Below, piece by piece: positions 1 through 9,579 of a DNA stretch of 64,000 nt. The stretch is from Craterilacuibacter sinensis (lineage in GTDB: Bacteria; Pseudomonadota; Gammaproteobacteria; Burkholderiales; Chromobacteriaceae): contig NZ_WSSB01000002.1 in assembly GCF_009831765.1 (NCBI RefSeq), positions 108,588 through 172,587 on the forward strand, given 5' to 3'. The notes under the pieces are model-generated. The model was not told the origin of the DNA. It saw only the letters and a program-made list of their open reading frames with translations, and ran no database searches. How positions within the stretch are numbered: the stretch's first letter is position 1; the number at the start of each line of letters is the position of its first letter. The position numbers and the translations under genes were made by a program.

Positions 1-42
1 CCCGGTTCCCGGTTCCCGGTTCCCGGTTCCCGGTTCCCGGTT
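1..42. repeat. Tandem heptamer repeat (CCCGGTT)6 abutting a stop codon
   Basis: Six perfect head-to-tail copies of CCCGGTT fill the first 42 bases and end directly at the stop codon of the LysR gene read on the minus strand. The array may continue beyond the window edge. Read in the direction of the LysR transcript it is a G-rich AACCGGG array, the same polarity as the G-rich arms of the other heptamer elements at about 6.3, 32.9, 34.7 and 63.9 kb. Confidence 0.9.
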
Positions 43-984
43 CTACTCGAACTCGGGAATCACGTTTTGCTGCTCGGGCAAGCCCGGGCCGCCGACTTTG
101 TGTCCCTGCTCGAGTATCCAGTTACGGAAAGCAAGAAAGACGGGCGACTCCAGCTGTTCTTCGCGGTAGCACAGATAGTGGCCCTGATCGAGCACTTCGG
201 CGCTGTCGAACGGCTCGATGATGCGGCCACTGGCGATTTCTCCCTCGACCAGGCAACGCGGCACCAGCGCATACCCCATGCCGATCTCGACGGCACTGAT
301 CAGTGAACTGTAATGCTCGAAGCGTGCGCTGCTGCGCAAGGGCTGCGCGGCCAGACCGCGGGCATTGCACCATTGCGCCCAGATATCGGGTTCGCCCTGG
401 TGGATCAGAATGCGGGCCTGTGCAAGATCGGAGGCCGAGCGTGGCAGCGCGGCTGCATCCGCCGGCTGTGCCGAAGCAACCAGAATAAAGTGGCGGCCGG
501 CGATATTGTCGGCAACGATACCCGGCCAGTGGCCGCTGCCGTAGCGGATGGCGATATCGACGTCGTGTGGTTGTGCCTGACGGCCGGACAGGTGCTGGTG
601 AAAGGCCAGGGTGACTTGCGGGTAAGCGCTGCTGAAAGCCGGCAGGCGCGGAATCAGCCATTTGGTCATAAAGGTCGGCACGCACGATACGGACAGCGTG
701 CCACGGCCATGCTGGCTGCTGGCCAGGTCGTTGGTTGCGCTCTCCAGCATGCGCAGTGCCGGCTGGATGCGTTGCAGATAGTGGCGGCCGGTGTGGGTCA
801 GTACGAAGGCGCGGCCGACACGGGCAAGCAACTCGACGCCGAGGAACATTTCCAGCCCGGAAATCTGCCGGCTGACCGCGCTGGGGGTGACGCACAGTTC
901 GTCGGCCGCCTGCGTCACCGACAGGTGACGGGCGACGGCTTCGAATGCCAGCAGTTCATGGATACTGGGACAGGCTCGTTTCAT
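43..984 (-). CDS. LysR-family transcriptional regulator, GcvA-like
   Basis: A 313-residue DNA-binding regulator of normal LysR length. The winged helix-turn-helix lies in residues 5-64, with the recognition segment AADELCVTPSAVSRQI at 26-41, followed by a periplasmic-binding-protein-like effector domain from about residue 95. The order of conserved residues in the HTH and the start of the effector domain resemble GcvA-type regulators. It is divergent from the ABC importer starting at 1109, with 124 bp between them, so it is a plausible regulator of that operon. That link is inferred from position only, and the effector is unknown. Confidence 0.88.
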   Translation of the reverse strand: MKRACPSIHELLAFEAVARHLSVTQAADELCVTPSAVSRQISGLEMFLGVELLARVGRAFVLTHTGRHYLQRIQPALRMLESATNDLASSQHGRGTLSVSCVPTFMTKWLIPRLPAFSSAYPQVTLAFHQHLSGRQAQPHDVDIAIRYGSGHWPGIVADNIAGRHFILVASAQPADAAALPRSASDLAQARILIHQGEPDIWAQWCNARGLAAQPLRSSARFEHYSSLISAVEIGMGYALVPRCLVEGEIASGRIIEPFDSAEVLDQGHYLCYREEQLESPVFLAFRNWILEQGHKVGGPGLPEQQNVIPEFE

Positions 985-1060
985 TGCGCTCCATCATCAT
1001 CTTTGCGTCAATCGCAAGCATGGGATGCCGTTTAATCATTCGGATGTAAACAGTCGCTAA

Positions 1061-1066
1061 TATAAT
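1061..1066 (+). promoter_or_regulatory. Candidate -10 element (TATAAT) for the ABC importer operon
   Basis: A perfect TATAAT sits 43 bases before the first importer gene in the divergent intergenic region. No convincing -35 is present at 17 bp, so the promoter may need an activator, possibly the divergent LysR protein. Confidence 0.4.
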
Positions 1067-1108
1067 ACCGGCTTTGCTGACTATTCGCAGGCTTCTCCAA
1101 GGCGACCC

Positions 1109-1876
1109 ATGTTTATCCGGCTGGTTTCCCTGAGCTATATGCTCTACCTCGTTCTGCCCATCGTGCTGATTCTGGTCGGCTCATTTGGCGAGACCTGGGT
1201 GAATGCGCTATTGCCCGAAGGCTCGACCACGCAGTGGTATCTGGAGCTGTGGGAAGACCGCAGCTTTATCCGTGCCTTTGTCACCAGCCTGATTGTCGGG
1301 GCAGCATCGTGTGCGATCAATACCCTGCTGTGTGTGCCACTGGCCTATTCGCTGGTGCATGGCGCCAAGCAGAAAAACCGCTTCGCCACCCGCCTGCTGA
1401 CCCTGCTGCCGGTGGCGGTGCCGACCATCACCCTGGGCTTTGGCTACATTCTGGTATTCAATACCGATGCCATGCCATGGCTGGGCAGCACGCCTTTGCT
1501 GATTGCTGCCCATGTGGTGCTGACCCTGCCGTACCTGACGCAGGCGCTGGTGACCGATCTGCGCCACCAGCGGCTGGACCGGCTGGAAGAGGCCGCCGCC
1601 ACATTGGGCGCGCGTCCGATCCAGCGCTTTTTCGGCATCATCGTTCCCAATCTGCGCGCCAGCTTGCTATCGGGTCTGGTGATGGTGGCGGCGCTGTCCA
1701 TTGGTGAATTCCAGCTGTCCAATCTGATCGTCGGTTTCCAGAACCGTACCTATCCGGTCGTGCTGCTGCAGGCCTTTTATGGTGCAACCGGCTTTGCCTG
1801 TGCTGCGACCGTGATCCTGCTGCTGCTGGCGACCGTGGCTTCCCTGACCTCTACTCTGGCATCGAAAAAAGCATGA
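1109..1876 (+). CDS. ABC transporter permease (first of two)
   Basis: A 255-residue inner-membrane protein of the binding-protein-dependent importer class (MetI-like fold), with about six hydrophobic segments. The cytoplasmic EAA loop that contacts the ATPase is visible as EEAAATLGA at residues 160-168. Its stop overlaps the ATG of the ATPase gene (ATGA), indicating translational coupling. The set of two single permeases, one ATPase and one type-1 solute-binding protein resembles the iron / polyamine / 2-aminoethylphosphonate group of importers. The substrate cannot be read from the sequence. Confidence 0.88.
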   Translation: MFIRLVSLSYMLYLVLPIVLILVGSFGETWVNALLPEGSTTQWYLELWEDRSFIRAFVTSLIVGAASCAINTLLCVPLAYSLVHGAKQKNRFATRLLTLLPVAVPTITLGFGYILVFNTDAMPWLGSTPLLIAAHVVLTLPYLTQALVTDLRHQRLDRLEEAAATLGARPIQRFFGIIVPNLRASLLSGLVMVAALSIGEFQLSNLIVGFQNRTYPVVLLQAFYGATGFACAATVILLLLATVASLTSTLASKKA

Positions 1877-2901
1877 GCCTCTCATTCGAACAAGTCGGTT
1901 TCCAATACCGCGGCACGTCTATCGGCGTGCACGATGTGTCGCTGTCGCTTGCCAGCGGCGAACTGGTCGCCCTGATCGGCCCGTCCGGCTCGGGCAAGAC
2001 CACCTTGCTGCGTCTGACGGCCGGCCTGATTAGCGGCCATAGCGGCCGCATCGTTCTGGACGGGCGCGACCTGTCGGGCATGCCAGTGCACGAGCGCCAT
2101 ATCGGCATGATGTTCCAGCACTACGCGCTGTTTCCGCATCTGACGGTGCTGGAAAATGTCGGCTACGGCCTGAAGATGGCTGGTGTCGAGGCCGGCGCGC
2201 GGCGCAAGAAGTCGCAGGAAATGCTTGATCTGGTGGGCTTGGGCCAACTGGCCGGGCGTCGTCCGGCACAGCTTTCCGGCGGCCAGCAGCAGCGCGTGGC
2301 GCTGGCGCGGGCGCTGGCCTACAGCCCGCAGGCGCTGTTGCTGGACGAGCCTTTGTCGGCACTGGACGCATCGATCCGTGGCCAGCTGCGCGACCAGATC
2401 CGCCAGTTGCAGCAGCAGTTTGGGGCGACCACCTTGCTGGTCACCCACGATCAGGAAGAGGCGCTGGCCATGGCCGACCGTATCGCCCTGCTTGATCAGG
2501 GCCGTGTGCTGCAATACGGCACGCCGACCGAACTGTATGAAAACCCGCTGAACGAAACCGTGGCCCGCTTTGTCGGTTTGTCGACCATCTGCACGGCAAC
2601 CGTCTGTGGCGAGGGCGAGATCGATACCGGCTATGCCCGTTTGCGTTGTGACACCGGTGCGCGCGCGCCGGGCGAGCAGGTCAAGCTTCTGGTCCGTCCC
2701 GAGCATATCGAGGCCGATCCGCCACTGTTTGCGGTCAACCGCATGGAAGGCCACGTCACGCTCAACCGCTATCTCGGTTCGTTCAACCGTTACGATTTTA
2801 TGCCGCACGGTGCGCAACAGCCGTGGCTGGGCGAGGCGCGCAGCGCCCCGGCTGACGCCATTGCCGTGGCCCCCGAACATATCCGCCTGCTGGCGGCCTG
2901 A
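1873..2901 (+). CDS. ABC transporter ATP-binding protein
   Basis: A 342-residue cytoplasmic ATPase that energises the importer. The Walker A motif GPSGSGKT is at 36-43, the signature LSGGQQQ at 134-140 and Walker B LLLDEP at 155-160, followed by the H-loop in [13 protein letters not shown]-terminal extension after about residue 235 has the TOBE-like character of PotA/FbpC-type ATPases. It overlaps the upstream permease by 4 nt, and the binding-protein gene follows after 29 nt. Confidence 0.92.
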   Translation: MSLSFEQVGFQYRGTSIGVHDVSLSLASGELVALIGPSGSGKTTLLRLTAGLISGHSGRIVLDGRDLSGMPVHERHIGMMFQHYALFPHLTVLENVGYGLKMAGVEAGARRKKSQEMLDLVGLGQLAGRRPAQLSGGQQQRVALARALAYSPQALLLDEPLSALDASIRGQLRDQIRQLQQQFGATTLLVTHDQEEALAMADRIALLDQGRVLQYGTPTELYENPLNETVARFVGLSTICTATVCGEGEIDTGYARLRCDTGARAPGEQVKLLVRPEHIEADPPLFAVNRMEGHVTLNRYLGSFNRYDFMPHGAQQPWLGEARSAPADAIAVAPEHIRLLAA

Positions 2902-2930
2902 ACCCATCCCAAGTCCCGGAGAGAAGCTTC

Positions 2931-4007
2931 ATGTCCTTGTTGAACCGTCGCCATATTCTGGCTGCATCGCTTGCCACTTTGTTTGCCCTGCCTGCACAGG
3001 CATTTACCGGCCCCGAGCTGTACTCGGGTGAAAAGGCGCTGTATCAGGCCGCCAGCAAAGAGGGCATTGTGGTGTCGTTCGATACCGGACCGGAATGGGC
3101 CAACTGGAAGTCGCTGTTCAAGGACTTCAAGCAGCGCTATCCGGAAGTCGAGCTGACCTATAACGACCTGGGCTCGGCCGCGACCGTGGTGGCGCTGGAC
3201 AAGACCCGTCGCCGTCCGCAAGCCGATACCGCCTATTACTTTGCCCAGTCTGCCGTCGATGCCGTCGCCAAGGATGTGGTTGCGCCGTTCAAGCCGGTGA
3301 ATTTCGACAAGGTCAGCCCGGTGATGCGCGAAGCGTCCGGCAAGTGGTTCGGCGTGCATTCGCTCAACGTCGCCTTCCTGGTCAACAAGAAGCTGGTGAA
3401 AAACGTGCCGCAAGGCTGGGCCGACCTTCTGAAGCCGGAATACAAGAACAGCGTGGTTTATCTGGATCCGCGCTCGACCGGTCAGGGCCAGGTAGCGGTG
3501 CTGGCTGCTGCCTTCGGTAATGGCGGCTCGATGGACAAGCCGCTCGCCGGTACCGATTACCTGGGCAAGTTGCACAAGGCCGGCAATGTGCTGCGCGTTG
3601 AAGGTACGACGCCTTACGCCAAGTTCCTCAAGGGCGAGATCCCGATCTGGATCGGCTACGAGAACGACGGCCTCAAGGCCAAGTATATGGACGGCATGAA
3701 GGACAGCATCGCCGTGGTGATTCCGAAAGAGGGCAGCGCGGCCGCACCGTACGGCATGAGCCTAGTGAAGAACGCACCGAACCCGAACGCAGGCAAGCTG
3801 TGGCTGAACTTCGTGATGAGCAGCAAGGGTCAGGCGCTGTTTGCCGAAGGTTTCGTGCGCCCGGCGGTGGCGGGTGTTGCCCTGCCGGCGGCGGTGCAGG
3901 CCAAGATGCCGGCCGCGCCGCAGGTGAAGCCGGTTGATGTGATCCGCGCGCAAAAGCATAAGGCGGCGATTGACGCTGCCTGGACGCGCGCCGCCCTGTC
4001 CAAGTAA
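2931..4007 (+). CDS. Extracellular solute-binding protein, family 1
   Basis: A 358-residue periplasmic binding protein. The signal peptide has a twin-Arg-like NRRH start, a hydrophobic core and a predicted cleavage after AQA at about residue 24. The mature part has the two-lobed family-1 layout seen in iron(III), polyamine and phosphonate receptors. The gene lies between the ATPase and the second permease, with GGAGAG as ribosome-binding site. The ligand is not recognisable: there is no obvious tyrosine cluster of the FbpA ferric site that I could confirm by eye. Confidence 0.87.
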   Translation: MSLLNRRHILAASLATLFALPAQAFTGPELYSGEKALYQAASKEGIVVSFDTGPEWANWKSLFKDFKQRYPEVELTYNDLGSAATVVALDKTRRRPQADTAYYFAQSAVDAVAKDVVAPFKPVNFDKVSPVMREASGKWFGVHSLNVAFLVNKKLVKNVPQGWADLLKPEYKNSVVYLDPRSTGQGQVAVLAAAFGNGGSMDKPLAGTDYLGKLHKAGNVLRVEGTTPYAKFLKGEIPIWIGYENDGLKAKYMDGMKDSIAVVIPKEGSAAAPYGMSLVKNAPNPNAGKLWLNFVMSSKGQALFAEGFVRPAVAGVALPAAVQAKMPAAPQVKPVDVIRAQKHKAAIDAAWTRAALSK

Positions 4008-4018
4008 GGAAACGCATC

Positions 4019-4834
4019 ATGATGCAGCGGTTCGGCGCGTGGCCCGCGCTTACCTTTATCGGCCTGTTTTTCGTGTTGCCGCTTCTGGCACTGGTCCCCG
4101 AGGCGGTGTCGGAAAATGGCGCAGCGTTCGGGCGTATGCTGGCCGACCCGCTGTTCTGGCCTGCGCTGACCAATTCGGTGTTGCTGGGACTGTCGGCCGG
4201 CGTGCTCTCCACGCTGGTCGGCGTGGCGGTCGCCTGGCAACTGGCGCAGGCATCGCCGTTCTGGCGTGACAAGCTGATGGCCTTGCTGGGGCTGCCGCTG
4301 GCTTTCTCCGGCATGGTGATTGCCTACGGCTTCATCCTCGCCTTCGGCCGGGCCGGCTTTGTGACCCAGATTCTGGGTTATCTCGGTGCCGATACCGCCG
4401 AGATCGGCGGCTGGGTGTATACGGTCGGCGGGCTGACCTTCGCCTACGCCTACTACCTGATCCCGCGTGTTGCGCTGACACTGTACCCGGTGTTTGCCAA
4501 CCTCGATCTGCGCCCGATTGAAGCGGCCCGTACCTTGGGCGCTACGCCGCGTCGTGCTTTTCTCGATGTGGTGGTACCCGAGGTAGGCCCGTCGGTGCTG
4601 GGCTCGTGTGCCGTAGTCAGTGCGCTGGCAATGGGCACTTACGGCACGGCGCTGGCACTGGTCGGCACCCAGGTCAATATTCTGCCGTTGCTGCTATACG
4701 CCAAAATCGGCGATGGCGGCGCGGACTTCCCTGTTACCTCTGCCTTGTCCATTATCCTGCTTGCCTTGTGCTCGCTGGTGCTGGGTCTGGGCGATCACTT
4801 CAGTCAACGCCGTGAACATGCAACATTCGAATAA
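4019..4834 (+). CDS. ABC transporter permease (second of two)
   Basis: A 271-residue inner-membrane permease, partner of the permease encoded at 1109. It has about six membrane segments and an EAA loop, IEAARTLGATPRRAF, before the last segments. It starts 11 nt after the binding-protein gene. Its 3' end overlaps the start of the following LOG-like gene by 17 nt in another frame, which implies coupled translation. Confidence 0.87.
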   Translation: MMQRFGAWPALTFIGLFFVLPLLALVPEAVSENGAAFGRMLADPLFWPALTNSVLLGLSAGVLSTLVGVAVAWQLAQASPFWRDKLMALLGLPLAFSGMVIAYGFILAFGRAGFVTQILGYLGADTAEIGGWVYTVGGLTFAYAYYLIPRVALTLYPVFANLDLRPIEAARTLGATPRRAFLDVVVPEVGPSVLGSCAVVSALAMGTYGTALALVGTQVNILPLLLYAKIGDGGADFPVTSALSIILLALCSLVLGLGDHFSQRREHATFE

Positions 4835-5375
4835 AGTCGTCACCGCCCTTGCTTCTCTTGCCGAGCGACAGAAGGGACGCGGGCGTTTAGCCCAGCCGGT
4901 TGCCATTGTCGGCCCGCGCGAGGCCTCGGCCGAGCAAGAGGCTACCGCCTACCGTCTGGCACATGCGCTGGCCAGTGCCGGCGTACCGCTGGTGTGTGGT
5001 GGCAAGATAGGCGTGATGCAGGCCGCAGCTCGCGCTGCCAATGATGTTGGTGGCACCTGCATCGGCTTGCTGCCGGAAGAAGACGCAGCCTACGGCAACC
5101 CCTATCTGACCGTGGCGTTGCCAACCGGCATCGGCCTGTCGCGCAATATGCTGGTGGCGCGTGCCGGTGCCTGCCTGATCGCCGTTGGCGGCGGCCTGGG
5201 AACCTTGTCTGAAATCGCGATGGCGCTGCAGTGGAAAAAACCGGTATTTGCCATCCGTGATGCACCGGATGTACCCGGTATGCAGGTGTTTGACGATGAA
5301 GATGCCTTGCTTGAGGCGGTCACCGACTGGCTGGCAGGCTTCCTGCCCGAGGGATGCCACGATCTGGGCGGCTAA
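4818..5375 (+). CDS. TIGR00725 / LOG-like nucleotide-binding protein
   Basis: A 185-residue Rossmann-like protein of the group that includes LOG phosphoribohydrolases ('lysine decarboxylase-like') and molybdenum-cofactor carrier proteins. An early glycine-rich segment and the diagnostic GGGLGTLSE (LOG family: PGGxGTxxE) are present; the Pro is replaced. The ATG at 4818 lies inside the end of the preceding permease gene; a longer in-frame reading from 4620 would be entirely inside that permease and is unlikely. Its place at the end of an importer operon suggests a linked role, but none is established. Confidence 0.8.
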   Translation: MQHSNKVVTALASLAERQKGRGRLAQPVAIVGPREASAEQEATAYRLAHALASAGVPLVCGGKIGVMQAAARAANDVGGTCIGLLPEEDAAYGNPYLTVALPTGIGLSRNMLVARAGACLIAVGGGLGTLSEIAMALQWKKPVFAIRDAPDVPGMQVFDDEDALLEAVTDWLAGFLPEGCHDLGG

Positions 5376-5401
5376 AAGCGCTTGTGCATCCAGCTGTGAT
5401 C

Positions 5402-5432
5402 AAAGCCACCCGGTACTTCGGGTGGCTTTTTA
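5402..5432. terminator. Bidirectional rho-independent terminator
   Basis: A perfect 11-bp stem, AAAGCCACCCG / CGGGTGGCTTT, with a GTACTT loop and flanking A and T runs. It lies between the convergent LOG-like gene and the YkgJ-type gene. Confidence 0.85.
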
Positions 5433-5472
5433 TTGGCTGTTCTTGCTGTGGGCGTGCCTCGCTGGCAGCAAG

Positions 5473-5790
5473 CTAGTTACCGTCCACCATCAGGATGGGG
5501 ATCAGCTTGCGCTGGATCAGGCAGTCGTAATCGCCTTCCTGATATTCGCGGCATACCCATGGACGCTGGGCGTAGATGGTGCACAGCATGGTGCGCCGGT
5601 CCAGCGCCGCGCACCAGCCGTCGTTCCGCCGGCGCAGCGTTTCTGCTCCCCAGTCATCCTCCACGATATACCGCGCCGGTACCGCGTCGTCGCCGGCCAT
5701 CAGAATCACTTCCAGCTGGCAGCAGCAGGCCTTGCAGGTGCTGCAGGAGATGGTGGCGTCTATCGTGTCCGGCGCGCTAGGGTCGGCCAT
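5473..5790 (-). CDS. YkgJ-family cysteine cluster protein
   Basis: A 105-residue protein with the zinc/iron-chelating cysteine cluster of the YkgJ (CxxCxxxCC) family: CSTCKACCC near the N-terminus, then further cysteines in WCAAL, LCTIY and WVCREY. The ATG at 5790 is chosen because the longer in-frame extension to 5871 runs into the neighbouring gene. It starts 2 nt after the DUF1456 gene and is probably co-transcribed with it. The function is unknown; metal binding is inferred from the cysteines. Confidence 0.85.
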   Translation of the reverse strand: MADPSAPDTIDATISCSTCKACCCQLEVILMAGDDAVPARYIVEDDWGAETLRRRNDGWCAALDRRTMLCTIYAQRPWVCREYQEGDYDCLIQRKLIPILMVDGN

Positions 5791-5792
5791 GT

Positions 5793-6278
5793 TCAGGCTG
5801 TGTCTTTGGCATCGGGGCGCAGTTTGAGCGTCAGCCCGCGCAGCAGGTTGCGCAGGAACTGGTCGCCGCATTCGCGGTAGTGCTTGTGATCGGGTTTGCG
5901 GAATAGCGCGCCCAGTTCGGCGCTGCTGACGGTGAGTCCGGCGCGCAGGATCAGTTCCTGAATGTCTTCCTGCTTCAGCTCGAACGCAATGCGCAGCTTT
6001 TTCAGGATCAGGTTGTTGGACATGCGCTGCGGTGCAGCGGGGGCTGCGCCGGCGGCCGGTTCGCGTGCGCCGCGCTTAAGCGTGATGACGCCGTCGAGAA
6101 AGGCTGACAGCACGCGGTCGTTGCACGGCTTGAAGCCTTCGTCGTCATCGCGCTTGAGCAGGGCCGGGATGTCCAGATCGGCCGGATCGAGGCCGCCTTG
6201 CTGGATCAGCTTGGGTAGCTGGTTGTCGCGCAGGTCGAGAATAAAGCGCACGCTGCGCAGGATATCGTTATTAAGCAT
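5793..6278 (-). CDS. DUF1456 (YehS-type) protein, tandem duplicated domain
   Basis: A 161-residue cytoplasmic protein made of two copies of a roughly 68-residue domain. The first begins MLNNDILRSVRFILDL and the second, after an Ala/Pro linker, MSNNLILKKLRIAFEL. Both continue into an FKPCNDRVL / YRECGDQFL segment. This layout is typical of DUF1456. No activity is established for the family. A heptamer-repeat element lies just upstream of its start. Confidence 0.87.
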   Translation of the reverse strand: MLNNDILRSVRFILDLRDNQLPKLIQQGGLDPADLDIPALLKRDDDEGFKPCNDRVLSAFLDGVITLKRGAREPAAGAAPAAPQRMSNNLILKKLRIAFELKQEDIQELILRAGLTVSSAELGALFRKPDHKHYRECGDQFLRNLLRGLTLKLRPDAKDTA

Positions 6279-6307
6279 GAGGGTCTTTGCCTGGTAGGGG
6301 TGTAGTG

Positions 6308-6364
6308 GGCCGGGAGCGGGGAGTCGCCGCAGTGGCTCTCCGCTTCCTATTCCCTACTCCCGCT
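6308..6364. repeat. Heptamer-phased inverted intergenic element
   Basis: G-rich units (CGGGAGC, GGGGAGT) are followed after about 20 bp by C-rich units (CCTATTC, CCTACTC, CCGCTG) in 7-bp phase. The two arms can pair imperfectly. It lies between pdxH and the DUF1456 gene, both on the minus strand. It resembles the elements inside the sulfate operon but is more degenerate. Confidence 0.55.
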
Positions 6365-6369
6365 GTTTC

Positions 6370-7011
6370 TTAGGGTGCCAGCCGTACTTTGTGCCAGCTG
6401 GCATCGCTGTTCAGTGTGTATTGTACGCGGTCATGCAGGCGGCTCGGGCGGCCTTGCCAGAATTCGATGCGATCGGCCACGACCGCATAACCGCCCCAGT
6501 GCGCGGGGCGCGGTACGCCTAGCGGAAATTTGACGCCGAACATGGCTGCGCGCTTGACCAGCTCGGCCTTGGACGGGATTTCCGTACTTTGCTCCGAAGC
6601 CCATGCCCCCAGGCGGCTGGTATAGGGCCGGCTGGCAAAATAGGCATCGGATACTTCGGGGGCGACACGCGTCACCTTGCCCTCGATGCGCACCTGCCGC
6701 TCAAGCTCAGGCCAGAAAAAGGTCAGGGCGATCCACGGGTTGGCATCCAGCTGCTGGCCCTTGCGGCTGGCGTAGTTGGTGTAGAACAGGAACTGGCCGT
6801 GCTCGACGCCCTTAAGCAGCACGATGCGGCTGCTGGGGCGGCCATCGGCTCCGACGCTGGCGACATGCATGGCGGTCGGTTCCATGACCTCGGCGCTGAT
6901 GGCTTCTTGCAGCCAAAGCTGGAACTGGGCGACGGGGTCGCTCAGGCAGTCTTCCGGCGACAGTTCTTTTTTGGCGTAATCCTGACGGATGTCGGCGAGA
7001 TTGAGCGACAT
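6370..7011 (-). CDS. pdxH: Pyridoxamine 5'-phosphate oxidase
   Basis: A 213-residue FMN enzyme that makes pyridoxal 5'-phosphate from pyridoxine or pyridoxamine 5'-phosphate. The length is the family norm. Recognisable blocks are [22 protein letters not shown] (FMN/phosphate contacts), the [12 protein letters not shown] strand and the C-terminal [11 protein letters not shown] segment characteristic of the active-site dimer interface. The ATG is preceded by GGAG at good spacing. It is monocistronic or leads into the DUF1456/YkgJ pair downstream. Confidence 0.96.
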   Translation of the reverse strand: MSLNLADIRQDYAKKELSPEDCLSDPVAQFQLWLQEAISAEVMEPTAMHVASVGADGRPSSRIVLLKGVEHGQFLFYTNYASRKGQQLDANPWIALTFFWPELERQVRIEGKVTRVAPEVSDAYFASRPYTSRLGAWASEQSTEIPSKAELVKRAAMFGVKFPLGVPRPAHWGGYAVVADRIEFWQGRPSRLHDRVQYTLNSDASWHKVRLAP

Positions 7012-7174
7012 GGCGGTCTCCTTTGGCCGCTATGATAGCGCGACTGCCGGCCCTCCGGCTTTGGCGTAGCGTGCTGTTTTGATGGGCAGGAGAGTGCAGG
7101 AGGCGTGCAGCAAGTCGTCCTGAGTGGCGGCATTTACGTTAAAATGCCACTTTTATCCTGCGGCACACCGCTTC

Positions 7175-8434
7175 ATGCACCTCGTCGCCTTCGGCCTTAA
7201 CCATTTATCTGCCCCTGTTGCCATCCGTGAGAAGCTCGCTTTTCCGGCCGAGGTGCTGCCTGCGGCATTGACCGGTCTGGTCGACTCGCAGGCGGCCAAA
7301 GAGGTGGCCATTGTGTCGACGTGCAACCGCACCGAGATCTACTGCAATAGTCAGGATCCGTCGGCGGCATTGCTATGGCTGGCGCGTTACCATGATGTGT
7401 CGCTGGATACGCTGAAACCCTATCTCTACCAGCTGGATGCGCCGGCAGCGGCACGCCATGCCTTTCGCGTGGCATCGGGGCTGGATTCGATGGTGCTGGG
7501 CGAGACGCAGATTCTGGGCCAGCTCAAGGATGCGGTGCGGGCGGCGGAAAATAGCGGCACGCTGGGCATTTTGCTCAACACCCTGTTCCAGAAAAGCTTT
7601 GCCGTCGCCAAAGAAGTACGCAGCCAGACCGGCGTGGGCGCAAGCTCGGTGTCGATGGCCGCGGCTGCGGTGCGGCTGGCCGAACAGATTTTCCCGACCG
7701 TGGGCGAACTAAAGGTGCTGTTTATCGGGGCCGGCGAGATGATCGAGCTGGTGGCGACCCACTTTGCGGCGCGCAACCCGCGCCAGATCACCATTGCCAA
7801 TCGCACGCTTGCCCGTGGTCATGCGCTGGCCGAGCGCCTGCCGGGCAATACCAATGCGGTGACGCTGGCCGAATTGCCCGAGCTGCTGGCGCAATACGAT
7901 GTGGTGGTCAGTTCGACCGCCAGCCAGCTGCCGATTATCGGCAAGGGTCTGGTTGAGCGCGCGGTCAAGGCGCGGCGCCATCGCCCCATCTTTATGCTGG
8001 ATCTGGCTGTGCCGCGCGATATCGAGGCCGAGGTGGCCGAGCTGGACGATGTGTTTCTGTATTCGGTGGATGATATCGCCGACATTGTCGAAGTCGGGCG
8101 TGAGGCGCGGCAGCAGGCGGCAGGCCACGCCGAGACTATTATCGGCGCGCGTGTGGCCGAATTTTCCGACTGGCTGCGCCAGCGCGAACGTGTGCCCCTG
8201 ATCCGCAGCCTGCGCGACCATGCCGAGCAGCAGCGGCAGCAGGCGCTCAAAGTGGCGCTAAAACAGCTCGCGCGTGGCGAAGCACCCGAGGCGGTGCTGG
8301 AGCTATTGTCGCAGCAGCTGACCAATAAACTGATGCACCCGCCGACCCGGGCCTTGTCCGGCGGCAAGGGGGCTGATCCTGACGCGCTGGCCGATGCGGT
8401 GGTGCGTCTTTACCGTTTACATCCGGAGTCGTAA
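7175..8434 (+). CDS. hemA: Glutamyl-tRNA reductase
   Basis: A 419-residue enzyme that reduces glutamyl-tRNA(Glu) to glutamate-1-semialdehyde, the first step of C5 tetrapyrrole synthesis. The ATG at 7175 gives the canonical N-terminus [10 protein letters not shown]. The catalytic cysteine is Cys50 in STCNRTEIY, and the NADPH-binding Rossmann domain starts near GAGEMIEL. The C-terminal dimerisation helices end with the stop overlapping the prfA start by one base (TAATG). hemC-hemD occur later in the window, so much of the early haem pathway is here. Confidence 0.96.
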   Translation: MHLVAFGLNHLSAPVAIREKLAFPAEVLPAALTGLVDSQAAKEVAIVSTCNRTEIYCNSQDPSAALLWLARYHDVSLDTLKPYLYQLDAPAAARHAFRVASGLDSMVLGETQILGQLKDAVRAAENSGTLGILLNTLFQKSFAVAKEVRSQTGVGASSVSMAAAAVRLAEQIFPTVGELKVLFIGAGEMIELVATHFAARNPRQITIANRTLARGHALAERLPGNTNAVTLAELPELLAQYDVVVSSTASQLPIIGKGLVERAVKARRHRPIFMLDLAVPRDIEAEVAELDDVFLYSVDDIADIVEVGREARQQAAGHAETIIGARVAEFSDWLRQRERVPLIRSLRDHAEQQRQQALKVALKQLARGEAPEAVLELLSQQLTNKLMHPPTRALSGGKGADPDALADAVVRLYRLHPES

Positions 8435-9510
8435 TGAAACCGTCGATTGCCGCCAAACTGACGCAGTTGGCTGAACGACTTGAAGAAGTCACCCATTTGC
8501 TGGCCAGCGAACACGCGACCCGCGATATGGATGCGTTCAGGAAGCTGACGCGCGAGCATGCCGATCTGACCCCGGTGGTCGAGACCTTTGCTGCCTACCA
8601 GCAGTGCGAGCAGGATATGATCGATGCCGGCGAAATGCTGTCCGATCCGGACATGAAGGAATTCGCGCAAGCCGAGATCGAAGAAGGCAAGGCGCGGATC
8701 GCCGCGCTGGATACCGAGCTGCAAAAGCTGCTGCTGCCCAAAGACCCGAACGACGACAAGAATATCTTTCTGGAAATCCGTGCCGGCACCGGCGGTGACG
8801 AGGCGGCCCTGTTTGCCGGCGACCTGCTGCGCATGTATACCCGCTACGCCGAGCGCAATCGCTGGCAGGTGGAGGTGGTGTCGGCGTCCGAGTCTGACCT
8901 TGGCGGCTACCGCGAGGTGATTGTGCGCCTGATCGGCCAGGGCGCGTTTTCGCGCCTGAAGTTCGAGTCCGGAGCCCATCGCGTGCAGCGCGTGCCGGCA
9001 ACCGAGACGCAAGGCCGTATTCATACTTCGGCCTGTACCGTGGCAGTGATGCCGGAGGCGGACGAGATTGCCGAGGTGGTGCTGAACCCGGCCGATCTGC
9101 GCATCGATACCTACCGCGCTTCCGGTGCCGGTGGCCAGCACATCAACAAGACCGACTCGGCGGTGCGTATCACCCACTTGCCTACCGGCATCGTGGCCGA
9201 GTGTCAGGATGGGCGCTCGCAGCATGCCAACAAGGCCTCCGCCATGCAGGTGCTGGCGGCGCGCATTTACGATATCCAGTTGCGCGAGCAGCAGCAAAAA
9301 GAAGCGGCCGAGCGCAAGAGTCTGGTCGGCTCCGGCGACCGTTCCGAGCGCATCCGTACCTACAACTATCCACAGGGCCGTATCACCGATCACCGCATCA
9401 ATCTGACGCTGTACAAGCTGGATCAGATTATGGATGGCGATCTGACCGACCTGACCAATGGCCTGCTGGCCGAACATCAGGCCGAATTGCTGGCCGCGCT
9501 GTCGGACTAA
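8434..9510 (+). CDS. prfA: Peptide chain release factor 1
   Basis: A 358-residue class-I release factor. The PAT tripeptide in [13 protein letters not shown] marks it as RF1 (UAG/UAA reading) rather than RF2. The peptidyl-tRNA hydrolysis motif is [13 protein letters not shown] at about residues 230-242. It is translationally coupled to hemA. No prmC/hemK methyltransferase gene follows; a terminator does. Confidence 0.97.
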   Translation: MKPSIAAKLTQLAERLEEVTHLLASEHATRDMDAFRKLTREHADLTPVVETFAAYQQCEQDMIDAGEMLSDPDMKEFAQAEIEEGKARIAALDTELQKLLLPKDPNDDKNIFLEIRAGTGGDEAALFAGDLLRMYTRYAERNRWQVEVVSASESDLGGYREVIVRLIGQGAFSRLKFESGAHRVQRVPATETQGRIHTSACTVAVMPEADEIAEVVLNPADLRIDTYRASGAGGQHINKTDSAVRITHLPTGIVAECQDGRSQHANKASAMQVLAARIYDIQLREQQQKEAAERKSLVGSGDRSERIRTYNYPQGRITDHRINLTLYKLDQIMDGDLTDLTNGLLAEHQAELLAALSD

Positions 9511-9528
9511 GCGCAAGCTGACGGATGG

Positions 9529-9550
9529 GCCGCCTGCGGGCGGCTTTTTT
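9529..9550 (+). terminator. Rho-independent terminator after prfA
   Basis: Stem GCCGCC / GGCGGC with a TGCG loop followed by six T residues. Confidence 0.85.
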
Positions 9551-9579
9551 GCGTCTTGGGCTCATATGCCGTTTTTGCG

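Noticed and set aside
1-42. CRISPR array
   Set aside because: The units are 7 bp with no spacers, and no cas genes are present in the window.
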